Assembly: GCA_947165685.1 (NCBI GenBank)
Contig: CAMVBK010000002.1
Coordinates: forward strand, 1-64,000
Reading direction: 5' to 3'
From: F23-D06 sp947165685
GTDB taxonomy: Bacteria; Bacteroidota; Bacteroidia; Bacteroidales; WCHB1-69
Length of the DNA: 64,000 bases
In this document: positions 27,201 through 35,432 of the stretch, one piece after another
Position numbering within the stretch: position 1 is the first letter of the stretch
How the letters are laid out: the number at the start of each line of letters is the position of its first letter
The notes under the pieces: model-generated
Seen by the model: only the letters and a program-made list of their open reading frames with translations
Databases searched by the model: none
Told to the model about the DNA's origin: nothing
Made by a program: the position numbers and the translations under genes

Positions 27201-29013
27201 TGGAGAGATAAAGAATCAGCTCGTTCTCCAACTCGCGGATCGTCACATCAGGAGCATCAGGACCATCAAGGGTCTTGAAACAGTTCTCGAACAGGGACTG
27301 ACACTTGTCGTCGGCGCGTTTCAGAAGTTCCACAGAGGCCTGGGCACCACCTTGGGCGGCACGTGCCCACGGAATACCAACGGTGATGTAGTTGACAGCA
27401 CCGGGCTTCAACGTGAAGGGACCTGCGGACTGCATGAAACGACGGTCGTAAGCAGCGTTGCCAACGTTAGCCTCCGTCCAGCCATCGGCACCGTATTGCG
27501 TCGGCATCGGGTCGATACCCTTGGTACCCCAGTTACAGACATCGGTGAGGGCCGGGAACATGAAGTCACACTCCGGACCATTACCGCCGTTGGAGGTGTG
27601 GGCGTTGCCACCGTAACGCATCTTGGAGTTGTCTCTCCAGATACCACGCAGCATGTTGTAGTATTCCACAGCGATGCTCGGGTCACCCGTCACGCTGTTG
27701 TTGTTGTTGTGATAGACGAATCTTCTCATACCGAAACGCTCGTTATCGGTGATGCTGTCGCCAAAGTTCACACCGTTGATGGCCATCTGGTCGGCTTCGT
27801 AGGCACTGTTGAGGAACTTGTCGCAGTAACCAATCTCGGAAGCGCTGTCAGCATAGAATCTCGGGTTGTCACGACCATCGGGGTCCATGTAAGGTCCCTG
27901 GAAGAAGTCAACACCCACGGCAGGCGGTTGGTCACCGTAAGCCCAGTTTTGACCGCTACCATCGACGTTGGAGCCGTTGTAGCAGTAACCCAAACCGCGA
28001 CCCACATCGCAACCCACATAGTCATCGTAAGCGTAGCCCAAATCGGGGTCAACCCACTGGGAGAAATAGGTCTCTGCCAAAGTATAGGTGGAACGGTTGA
28101 TAATCTCATAAGAGTAGAACGTCATGTTATTCAGTTCGTCATTGGTGGAGAAACCGAAACACTGTCCGCGAATTTCAAGACCAATCGGGTTACCCTGAGA
28201 TTCCGTGTGCGGACCGGCATTATCGTTGAAAATCCAGAAGAGGGTCTCATCACCTTTCAGCACATGGTCGGCATAAATCATGCCGTTGGAATTCTGCCAG
28301 TCGGTACCATAATACATCACATCCTCGGGGGTTCTCGGGAGGGCGTGCTGGGCAGCGCGGGCGATGTTGTCCTCCGTCCAAGGACAAAGATCGTTGTTGA
28401 TGTCATAGTACGGATAGTCACCGTTTTCGGGATCATAAACACCGTTGTCATTCACATCCTTGAAAGGAGCCAAGTAATAGGAATAGCCCTCTTCGCCGTG
28501 TGCCGGCCAGTTGGCGATGCTTGCGGGCATCACATAACCGGAGGTGTTGTAGCTGGAAATATGCTGGTCAACCTCAGCACGGGTGATTTTGAAGTGCTTG
28601 TCAAACTTGATACACATCGACTGCGTGGTGCTGGCACCCGTGATTTTCAACGGACCAGGCCAGTAGTCGTCACCAACTTGTCTGAAACGGACGGCTGCCA
28701 AGTGCAGCTGGCCATTTGCATCGTGACCACCGATCCACAAAGCGGCACAGAACATGGAAGTCTTGCCGGAGCCTCTCGGCACCTCATATTCGGCAACTTC
28801 CTTGAACCACATCGTACCACCCGTTTCGATATAGGCACGAACATTGTTCACCGTCAACTCGTTAGAACCACTGGCCGGAAGACACGTGGCCGACTCCGCT
28901 TTCGGTGAGGAAGAACTTCTAACCACTCCTTTTACCTTTTCGGCGCGCAATGACCCCGTCATCACGACCACCAGAAGAAGTGTCAAGCAGAAAATTTGTT
29001 TAATATTTTTCAT
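24277..29013 (-). CDS. giant secreted protein with T9SS-type C-terminal sorting domain
   Basis: A 1578-residue protein with a signal peptide (to about residue 24) and a T9SS-like C-terminal domain from about residue 1480 (INIVPNPYYGYSTYE, ARCTISIYTVNGTLIRTLTH, IASGVYIVHVDAPG). The body is rich in Asn, Asp, Tyr and Gly; the segment FKDVNDNGVYDPENGDYPYY looks like a Ca-binding loop region. I recognise no enzyme domain. It should be exported across the outer membrane and anchored or released at the surface. It lies 24 bases downstream of the receptor and 27 upstream of the PorV-like gene, so the three are one transcript. Confidence 0.85.
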   Translation of the reverse strand: MKNIKQIFCLTLLLVVVMTGSLRAEKVKGVVRSSSSPKAESATCLPASGSNELTVNNVRAYIETGGTMWFKEVAEYEVPRGSGKTSMFCAALWIGGHDANGQLHLAAVRFRQVGDDYWPGPLKITGASTTQSMCIKFDKHFKITRAEVDQHISSYNTSGYVMPASIANWPAHGEEGYSYYLAPFKDVNDNGVYDPENGDYPYYDINNDLCPWTEDNIARAAQHALPRTPEDVMYYGTDWQNSNGMIYADHVLKGDETLFWIFNDNAGPHTESQGNPIGLEIRGQCFGFSTNDELNNMTFYSYEIINRSTYTLAETYFSQWVDPDLGYAYDDYVGCDVGRGLGYCYNGSNVDGSGQNWAYGDQPPAVGVDFFQGPYMDPDGRDNPRFYADSASEIGYCDKFLNSAYEADQMAINGVNFGDSITDNERFGMRRFVYHNNNNSVTGDPSIAVEYYNMLRGIWRDNSKMRYGGNAHTSNGGNGPECDFMFPALTDVCNWGTKGIDPMPTQYGADGWTEANVGNAAYDRRFMQSAGPFTLKPGAVNYITVGIPWARAAQGGAQASVELLKRADDKCQSLFENCFKTLDGPDAPDVTIRELENELILYLSNNDPQKNNYHETYMEMDPQIPRTLATTTYVNEYDTVFAYTADGQPDTIVTVSTVPVEHLDTLTHDQRSYKFEGYQIYQLANSSVSVTDLDDANKALLVAQCDVENGAGQLINWVYNDALGTSVATEMVNGGNEGISHSFRITEDKFATGTNKRLVNHKEYYFLVLAYGYNEYKKFSLDADNLDGQMTPYLAGRRNIKVTVGIPHKPVEQILNSKYGDVPMITRVEGQGNGGMFLDMTDESRELILANNVYNNVQYKNNYGPLNIEVIDPLMVKPYDYTIKFLPNDISDDVNDSTMWQLVISDDVSDRELIDNGIYSIVGGDTVADRVTTAAMPISMTNEQLFLNLGIAVSIKNYNFKIYQKNLDDYVKENGGYTYANVSWYAQPDAVGSEITFDGDNRWLAGLADIEGDFAGNWIRAGQQTAASKWVCNDVQEGASCDYMKWRSEDFCNVFLFSDGVTAAEDIRGFMDPNAQFEDLVDGTWAPYVMSSPFDGGPKARFLVSDIVSGAQAPQPNYYNSTVAFNEVANRAGYNNTLTNLYSVDIVLTPDKNLWTRALVLESGSAAPGSGNFEITQNFNGQTYKNIRHEPKKCPSVDKDGNPDNSGTTGFGWFPGYAINVETGERLNIMFAENSQDELNNGNDMLFNPTSVYAFTKDYTADTLVLDEEGNPIPLSQGTFNAIRESFGIEMGEPLNGGRHYVYVVGSSGNTANTYYHFPSTRARNFNDANRTVNLSGTTYGGTFVGSDGNYYPFYDCGAYDEGKWLSEKFLQIANETNYNGQARKNKKMEIFNNVMWTSIPMPAQMQENNWLSSTATIKLRVSRPYMRYSSRWYDDPAQSPNASQNNGYPMYEFTTKNIAPEKVERVEDVENLLQEINIVPNPYYGYSTYEHGALENYVRFVNLPARCTISIYTVNGTLIRTLTHGSDATSFVEWDLKNHANIPIASGVYIVHVDAPGIGVRTLRFFCNMRPTDLNGF

Positions 29014-29037
29014 ATATCTGATTTTTTTTTCTATTGA

Positions 29038-32000
29038 TTAAAAGCCGAATTGAATACCTAAGCTTGCGCGGAACGGACGACTGTAGTTGTACGGATTCTG
29101 GACTCGCATCTGATAGTACCAAATATAGGAAGGCACATAGACCTGAGAATTGATCTGCTGCTGATAGGCGGCGGCTGACAGGTAACCATCGTCATCGGCG
29201 TTGCCAGTGTAGTCATACACAGAAATCACGTTCTTGAAGTTGAAGAGGTTCTGAATGTCCACATAAACGGTCAGATAGCCCATCTTGGCGGCTTTGGTCT
29301 TGCCGTTCTCGTCTTTCTTGTTCTTGTTGAAGTTGAACATGAAGGTCTTGTCGATACGGAGGTCGCACTGATACTGCCACGGCAGGTTGGAACCGTTGAT
29401 GGAACCGGACAAGGTGGAAGTGGTACCGCTCACGATGTTGGAGTAAGGCGTGCTGGAACGGGTATAAGGCGTACCGGAAGCAGCGGAGAACAACAGGGAG
29501 AAGCCCGTGTTAGCCAACCACTCGATTTCCTTGACCGTTTGCGTTCCGTCTGCAGCCGTCACAATTTTCTCGGTGATCGGGCCGCCATTTTCTTTATAGT
29601 TGATACCGCTCTCGAAACGGTAGTCGAAGTTGACACCGATTCTGTGACGTTGGTCGAACGAAAGGTTCGTCAGCGTTCTCAAGTTAGGCTGGCCGGCAGC
29701 CAGAATGGAGAGCTGAGAAGTGGTGCTGGAACCCGTACCCTTGGCGAACTGCAGCGTATAGTTGGCTGACAGCGTCATGTTGCGGGTTCTGTTCATTCTA
29801 TAAGAGAAGGTGAAACCTTGCACAGTACCGAAGTCGATGTTCTGGTAGGAATAGTAGGTGTTCGGATATGCGCCAGAGAAGCGGTAAGCCTGAATCTGGT
29901 TACGTTTCTCAGAATAGTAGGCACTGATGCTGATAGCAGACTTCGCACCGACTTTCTGACGGAAACCGATCTCATAGTCAATACTCTGCTGCGGTTTCAT
30001 GTTCGGGTTGTTGATAATGTCACCGGCGGCATTGCGCTTGGAGATGAACAGGTAATCAACCGGGGAAATCTGCAGGTTGGTAGGACGGGAGGTGATGATG
30101 TTGTAGTGAGCATAGAACAAGGAGTTGTCGTTCACAGGGAAAGAGAAAGAGATACGAGGCATCACAGACCATTGGGCCTTGTAGTCAGTGAAAGCGCCAG
30201 CTTCCACCTTCGTGATGGAGTTGATCTGATCGATCTCGTTCTTGAGGATAGGACCGTTCACGTTCAGAGAGAGAGCGGTCTCAGGGTTGGTGACTTCGCT
30301 ACCAGCTGCATTGTACCACGTGTCGCCATTACGGTAACCCACGATGGACTGGGAGGTGAACTCGCCGCCGGCAATGTCAGCCTCGCTCATATAAACATCG
30401 TTGCCAGAGTAATAGACCACCCAGTTGTCGGCAGCATTGCCCACGAACGAAAGGTTATTGTTGATCTGCTTCAAGTCTCCGACAGTGTAGGCCTCACGGA
30501 AGAGGTACGGGTCTTTCAACACGGACTGGTTGGCGTCGAAACGGTCAACACGCAAACCGATGTTGAACAGCAAGGAGTTGATGGCAAATTTATCCTGAAT
30601 GTAGAAAGCCATATAGATAGGCTCGTAAGCACCAATGTTATAGGTCTTTTGACCGTTCTCGACATTGTTGAAGAAATCCTCGATGGTGGTCTTCTTGTTG
30701 TACTTTTTGCCGGTGTAGTCATAACCGTAATAGCTAACCAGCGGGCTGGTACCGGAAGAGGTACCCAGAAGGAGTTCCTCGGCGGAGAACATGCTGACGT
30801 CGAATGTGCTGGGAGCCAGGTTGTCGATGTCAATCCAATCGTCACCATCGGGGTTGAGACCGAGGTGGGTACGGAGGTTGCGGTCGAACACCGTCTGGTC
30901 GTCAAGACTCACGAGGCGGTTGAAATCAACGTAGAAGTCGCCATTGTTATCCCACTCGATGGGGTGTTCGGTATCCAACTCCGAGATGTGGGAGTTGACC
31001 TCGTTACGCATCAAAGTCCACAGCGGAGTGGGAGCGATGCCGTATCCACGGTAGGTCAGTTTTTCGAAATCATAACCGAACTTCAACTCGTGGTCCTTGA
31101 TGTTCATGGAGACACTGGCCTTCAAACCAATCTGATCCATGGAGGATTTGCTGTAGCTGCCGAGCACCGTACCCGGAGAATAATACATGGAATAAATCAA
31201 ATCAGGGCTGTCGCCGTTTCTCAAGGCTCCGAAGGTTTGGTAGAGGTCGAGGTCGTACGGAATCCGAGTGCCGTAATACTCATTAATCACCTCGGACGGG
31301 AACATGTTGACAAAATTCAACGTATATTGGGACAGAATCGGGTTGACATTATAATCAGGGTTGATACGGAAGCTCACCAAGGAGTCATACCAACCGTTGA
31401 ACACGTTCACGTCATAATAAGTGGTGGAGTCGTTAAGCTTGTACTCGTCATAATACGTATAGCCTTTCGCCTTGTTGGTGGTGAACTGGCCCACGTAGCC
31501 ATATTCAAAGAGACGGTCCTTATGGTTGGCCGCGTATGAAAGGCTGTTTGAGTGCGTGTACGTTGCGTTAATGTCATACATGAGGTTCTTCAGCACGCCA
31601 GTGTCGTTTTGGACGATACGGTGGTTGAAACGGGCGCTCACACGTGCATTGCTGGAGGTGGAGATGGGGTTGTTGTCGCCGTCGAACAGCGCGTATGTGG
31701 AACCCCAAGATTTGCCCTTGCCGTATTCATAGGAACCGCTGACAGATAACTTGGCGTTATGTTTCTTGCCCAAGATGAAGTCGAGTTTCAACTGACCAAG
31801 GTAGTTCCATGAGCCCGCGTTCTTTCTTACGCGCTCTTTGTGGAAAGATTCACTGGTGAGGTACGAACCCTCCTGATAATAAACGCCGAACTCCGAATTG
31901 CTGTAACGAAGCGGATTGGCGATAAGGGCGTCGATGGTTTCGTCATTGGCCACCCATGTGCCGCCGCGGGCAGGTGAACCGTCATGAGTATAGGACGCTT

Positions 32001-32811
32001 CACCGCTGAACAAGAAACCGATGCGGGTCGGATCGTTTTTGGTCTTGCCCTTCAACAGCGGACCCGTCACGGAGACAGCCGCCAGGAAATTGTTGTATCC
32101 ATCAATGGAACCGCGCAACTCCACAGATCCATGAAAGTCCTTAGGAGCCTGCTTGGTGGTAATCACCGTGAAGGATGTACCGTCACCGTACTCGGCCGGC
32201 ACACCGCCCTGGATCAGCTGCACCTCCTCGATGGAGGACATCGACACACCGCTGCTACCGCGGACGCGCATACCATCGACGATGGTCTGCTGACCGTCGG
32301 AACGGTTACCACGGACGCTCGTCATGGCACCGTCCACAGAGGACACACCCTCCAAACTGGCCAAAGCGCTCGTCACGGAACGACCCGGAGTGTTACGAAT
32401 GCTCTCACCCGTCACACGGTTCGAAGACGTCGTGTTATCCTGGTCGAACACAGGCGGTTCCCAGATAATCACGACCTCTGCCACATCATTGGTGAGGTCA
32501 ATCACAAAATTCTCGAATACGATTTGGTTGGTGGCAACCGTGATGTTTGACTTCGTCACAGTTTTGCCAACCGTTATCGCATTGGCTACAAGGTCGTATG
32601 TTCCGGCCTCAATGTTGAACAATGTGTAATCACCATTCTGATCGGCAGTTGCCACATTGACGACGCGTTCCCCGACCTTCAGCATCACCTGGGTGAATGC
32701 CAATGGCGAGTTCTCCTGGTCCGTCACTTTACCTTTAATCTGGCTCTGTGAGAATGCCGCACTTGTGAAAAGGATGATTACCCCTAAAGTTGCGAGTAAT
32801 TTTTTAATCAT
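29038..32811 (-). CDS. TonB-dependent receptor, carboxypeptidase-like N-terminal domain (T9SS-linked operon)
   Basis: A 1257-residue outer-membrane protein from the ATG at 32811; an in-frame GTG lies two codons upstream. Order: signal peptide (to about 22), carboxypeptidase-regulatory-like domain (IKGKVTDQENSPLAFTQVML), plug (SVTSALASLEGVSSVDG, SVRGNRSDGQQTIVDGMRVR, QLIQGGVPAEYGDGTS) and a very large barrel ending in ASLGIQFGF. At more than 1200 residues it is larger than ordinary siderophore receptors and similar to SusC-like proteins, but no SusD is present; instead the operon carries a T9SS cargo and a PorV paralogue. A -7 box lies at 32865-32872. Confidence 0.93.
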   Translation of the reverse strand: MIKKLLATLGVIILFTSAAFSQSQIKGKVTDQENSPLAFTQVMLKVGERVVNVATADQNGDYTLFNIEAGTYDLVANAITVGKTVTKSNITVATNQIVFENFVIDLTNDVAEVVIIWEPPVFDQDNTTSSNRVTGESIRNTPGRSVTSALASLEGVSSVDGAMTSVRGNRSDGQQTIVDGMRVRGSSGVSMSSIEEVQLIQGGVPAEYGDGTSFTVITTKQAPKDFHGSVELRGSIDGYNNFLAAVSVTGPLLKGKTKNDPTRIGFLFSGEASYTHDGSPARGGTWVANDETIDALIANPLRYSNSEFGVYYQEGSYLTSESFHKERVRKNAGSWNYLGQLKLDFILGKKHNAKLSVSGSYEYGKGKSWGSTYALFDGDNNPISTSSNARVSARFNHRIVQNDTGVLKNLMYDINATYTHSNSLSYAANHKDRLFEYGYVGQFTTNKAKGYTYYDEYKLNDSTTYYDVNVFNGWYDSLVSFRINPDYNVNPILSQYTLNFVNMFPSEVINEYYGTRIPYDLDLYQTFGALRNGDSPDLIYSMYYSPGTVLGSYSKSSMDQIGLKASVSMNIKDHELKFGYDFEKLTYRGYGIAPTPLWTLMRNEVNSHISELDTEHPIEWDNNGDFYVDFNRLVSLDDQTVFDRNLRTHLGLNPDGDDWIDIDNLAPSTFDVSMFSAEELLLGTSSGTSPLVSYYGYDYTGKKYNKKTTIEDFFNNVENGQKTYNIGAYEPIYMAFYIQDKFAINSLLFNIGLRVDRFDANQSVLKDPYLFREAYTVGDLKQINNNLSFVGNAADNWVVYYSGNDVYMSEADIAGGEFTSQSIVGYRNGDTWYNAAGSEVTNPETALSLNVNGPILKNEIDQINSITKVEAGAFTDYKAQWSVMPRISFSFPVNDNSLFYAHYNIITSRPTNLQISPVDYLFISKRNAAGDIINNPNMKPQQSIDYEIGFRQKVGAKSAISISAYYSEKRNQIQAYRFSGAYPNTYYSYQNIDFGTVQGFTFSYRMNRTRNMTLSANYTLQFAKGTGSSTTSQLSILAAGQPNLRTLTNLSFDQRHRIGVNFDYRFESGINYKENGGPITEKIVTAADGTQTVKEIEWLANTGFSLLFSAASGTPYTRSSTPYSNIVSGTTSTLSGSINGSNLPWQYQCDLRIDKTFMFNFNKNKKDENGKTKAAKMGYLTVYVDIQNLFNFKNVISVYDYTGNADDDGYLSAAAYQQQINSQVYVPSYIWYYQMRVQNPYNYSRPFRASLGIQFGF

Positions 32812-32864
32812 AGCCACTAATTTATATTAAACATAAAACTTTTTTCCACTTTATAATAAGCCTG

Positions 32865-32872
32865 CAAAAATA
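32865..32872 (-). promoter_or_regulatory. -7 box TATTTTTG of the receptor-secreted protein-PorV operon
   Basis: Exact TAnnTTTG match 53 bases upstream of the ATG at 32811. The DNA from here to 33030 is very AT-rich (alternating TA around 32955-32985) and holds no gene. Confidence 0.5.
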
Positions 32873-33030
32873 TAAAATTTTTCAATACAGATTCGGCCTT
32901 GGCCGCCTTTTATTGAAAAAAAACAATACAAATATGAATATCTATACCTCTATATTATATATACTATTAAAATATATATATAGTACACATCCCATGACAG
33001 CGCATTTCCACCCTTCTCCAAGCCTTTTTC

Positions 33031-33453
33031 TCAACTATACACCCGCAACCTCACGCCGTCGTAGCGCGTGTTGTACTCGCGCAACGGCAATTGGGCCGGA
33101 CCGTCGAGCACTGTACCGTCGAGGATGTTGAAAACGGAACCGCAAAGGGAGTCCACCAACCTGATACCACTTTGATCAACCCAAATCCAAGACCCTGAAT
33201 CCCACCAGTCGTGCGAACAAGAACGATCGTATGCCTTAAACGTCCATTCGTCCAAACGATAGACCACAATCCCGCTCACCCCGCCGGTGAAGTACTCATA
33301 TCCCCCGTAAGTGTTGAGTTTGTAGTACATCACATCATTCGGATAGATCGTGAAGTCCACCTTTTTGTAGGGAATAGTCTCATGGTAAGTGCTGTTGCAG
33401 GCAATGGCCAGCATCGAAAACAGCACGACAATGGCAAAAAATCTCCTTCTCAT
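33031..33453 (-). CDS. Rieske-like lipoprotein with degenerate cluster site
   Basis: A 140-residue lipoprotein (lipobox LAIAC, Cys19). The C-terminal half follows the Rieske pattern: CSH at 79-81, then CGSVFN at 104-109 and LDGTVLDGPAQLPLREY at 111-127. A true Rieske 2Fe-2S site needs CxH and CxxH; here the second histidine is replaced by Val107 and the spacer is longer than usual. It probably keeps the fold without a normal cluster. Its ATG overlaps the stop of the upstream barrel gene by one base, suggesting coupled translation. Confidence 0.65.
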   Translation of the reverse strand: MRRRFFAIVVLFSMLAIACNSTYHETIPYKKVDFTIYPNDVMYYKLNTYGGYEYFTGGVSGIVVYRLDEWTFKAYDRSCSHDWWDSGSWIWVDQSGIRLVDSLCGSVFNILDGTVLDGPAQLPLREYNTRYDGVRLRVYS

Positions 33454-35402
33454 TACTGTGCCTTTAGTGCGATGGACTTTTTCTTCAACGGTTTAATCGC
33501 CTCATTTCCAAAAGAATAAGTAACACCCACAATGGCATTGATTCCGAAATTATTGAAACCGTAATAGTTGGTGGCGTACTGATGACCGATATTATTAATC
33601 TGCGCGAAGGCCGTGAACTGTTTGGTAATCAGATACTCAAAACCAACCCCAAAATTCAACACAGGTTTGACAGAGCTCTTTCCCCCTTTATACACAGGGT
33701 GAATATCGTTCTCCACGCTATACGCCATTTGCATCTTCTGATTTCCATTGTCATCATACACCGGCACAGGCTCGCCAAATTCATTGTAGATAAAAACGGG
33801 CTGAGCGTAAGGCACCACGGCCCAACGATCGAAGCCCACTTTAGCATTCGCCGTGAAGATGAAGCGATTTCGCCAGATATACTTGCCCTCGAAACCAATT
33901 TCCCAGCGAGGATTATACAACGGTTTTCCACCCGTAATGCCATCGGAGCCGAGCCAGTCATAGCCTTCCAAGAAATAGAAATCATGATAACGTCCGTTCA
34001 ATGTAAGATATAGGTGGTTAATGGCCTCCCAGCTCAAGTTAGCGTTCACATCCAGCTCCGTGCCTTTCTTGGCATACACTACGTCAAACTGATTCTTCAG
34101 CAAACTTGCCGTGTCGAGCATGAAGAAAGGAAGGTCACGGCGATAGGAATAGCGTGCCGACACATGGTAGTTCAGTTTGTCCGTGATTTTACCCTTCACC
34201 CCGCCATAGATGCTAATCTGGCATTTGGAGAACTTCAGCGTGTCGATGTTAGGTTTCACGTATGGATTCTCATACAGCAGGTTTTTCAGAGAGGTGTATT
34301 CACTTCGTCCGTCAACACCCACATAGAGATTCAGCACTTCGCGGATGAGTCCCATCTGCAACTCAGCCATGGGATATACCGGACATTGCGTCTTGTTGTA
34401 CTGGTTGAGCACCGGGATTCCCACACCCAACATGAGATGGTACTCACGGATGCTGAACCTCATCGACGGCTTCAACTCGAACATCAGGCTGTTTTCGGCA
34501 CGGCGGCGCAAAAGGCTGCCATCGGTGCCCATTGGCACACTGTCGCTCCATGTATTGTTGAAATAATCAAATCCAAAGTCCAGTTGATAATGCTGATAAC
34601 CGGATATTTTCAGAAATTTGGCATCATAGGCCAGCATCCCGTGCAAACCAACGCCGTGCTCCATATTTTTCCAACTGGTGCGGACAAAGTCATAATTGAC
34701 CCTCACATCCTCCTTAAGCCGCTTTTCGTCGGCGGTGAAATTGGAGCGGAAGCCGAGTTCCGCACGCACGTGATTGAAATTGTTGCGAATACTGTCACGA
34801 TACTCCTTCGCGTAGTATTGCTCGGGGTTGAGATACAGCTCCGGACAAACCCAGTCGGTGGAATAGCCATACAAGTTAGCCAGCTCATGGTTGTAACCAA
34901 CGGAGGAGTAGAGCGTGTGGTTCTTGAAAATACGGTTGAAGAAAAGGTGCACGCGCGTGTCGCTCGTGGGCGCATAGGCGAACTTCTTCTGCTCCTTGCC
35001 GATCGGACCGGCCCACGAGGAGAAGTGGTGGAAGTTCAGCCCGTAGGAATATTTCGGGTTCTGGCAGTTGTGCATCGAAAGTTCCGCCAACGGGGTGACG
35101 GGGTACCCGAATCCGAGCTTGAGGTAGTTACGATAGTACCGTTCCTTCACTTCGGGATTCAATTTTCCGACCTGCATTTCGCCCGGTGCAAACGAGAGCT
35201 CCGGTTTGGCTGGTGCCACCACGTAATTGAACTCCACCTGCTCGCTCACCACCGTGTCACGCAAAACGGCCTGCTGGTTGATTTTGTTGGAATTGGCCAG
35301 CTTAGGCACATATTTAATCAGCAGCTGCGCCGAATCCACTACTTGCGCCCGCATGAAACCGGCGCATAAAACCATAAATATCAATATTATTGTCTTTTTC
35401 AT
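33453..35402 (-). CDS. TonB-receptor-like outer-membrane beta-barrel protein without plug
   Basis: A 649-residue protein with a signal peptide (to about 19), about 70 polar residues, and then a series of amphipathic strands (YLKLGFGYPVTPLAEL onward) to NAIVGVTYSFGNEA. It resembles the barrel of TonB-dependent receptors but I see no plug-domain motif. A Lys-rich tail of about 16 residues follows the last strand. It lies 30 bases downstream of the TPR gene and overlaps the Rieske-like gene, so the three form one operon, perhaps an envelope complex. Confidence 0.75.
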   Translation of the reverse strand: MKKTIILIFMVLCAGFMRAQVVDSAQLLIKYVPKLANSNKINQQAVLRDTVVSEQVEFNYVVAPAKPELSFAPGEMQVGKLNPEVKERYYRNYLKLGFGYPVTPLAELSMHNCQNPKYSYGLNFHHFSSWAGPIGKEQKKFAYAPTSDTRVHLFFNRIFKNHTLYSSVGYNHELANLYGYSTDWVCPELYLNPEQYYAKEYRDSIRNNFNHVRAELGFRSNFTADEKRLKEDVRVNYDFVRTSWKNMEHGVGLHGMLAYDAKFLKISGYQHYQLDFGFDYFNNTWSDSVPMGTDGSLLRRRAENSLMFELKPSMRFSIREYHLMLGVGIPVLNQYNKTQCPVYPMAELQMGLIREVLNLYVGVDGRSEYTSLKNLLYENPYVKPNIDTLKFSKCQISIYGGVKGKITDKLNYHVSARYSYRRDLPFFMLDTASLLKNQFDVVYAKKGTELDVNANLSWEAINHLYLTLNGRYHDFYFLEGYDWLGSDGITGGKPLYNPRWEIGFEGKYIWRNRFIFTANAKVGFDRWAVVPYAQPVFIYNEFGEPVPVYDDNGNQKMQMAYSVENDIHPVYKGGKSSVKPVLNFGVGFEYLITKQFTAFAQINNIGHQYATNYYGFNNFGINAIVGVTYSFGNEAIKPLKKKSIALKAQ

Positions 35403-35432
35403 CGCTTCAATTGCTAATTCTATTTGCTAATT

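Noticed and set aside
25447..28908. 1153-codon open frame antisense to the giant secreted protein
   Set aside because: It is a mirror of a biased codon pattern in the sense gene; no signal peptide, domain or promoter is visible, and the minus-strand gene has a clear sorting domain.
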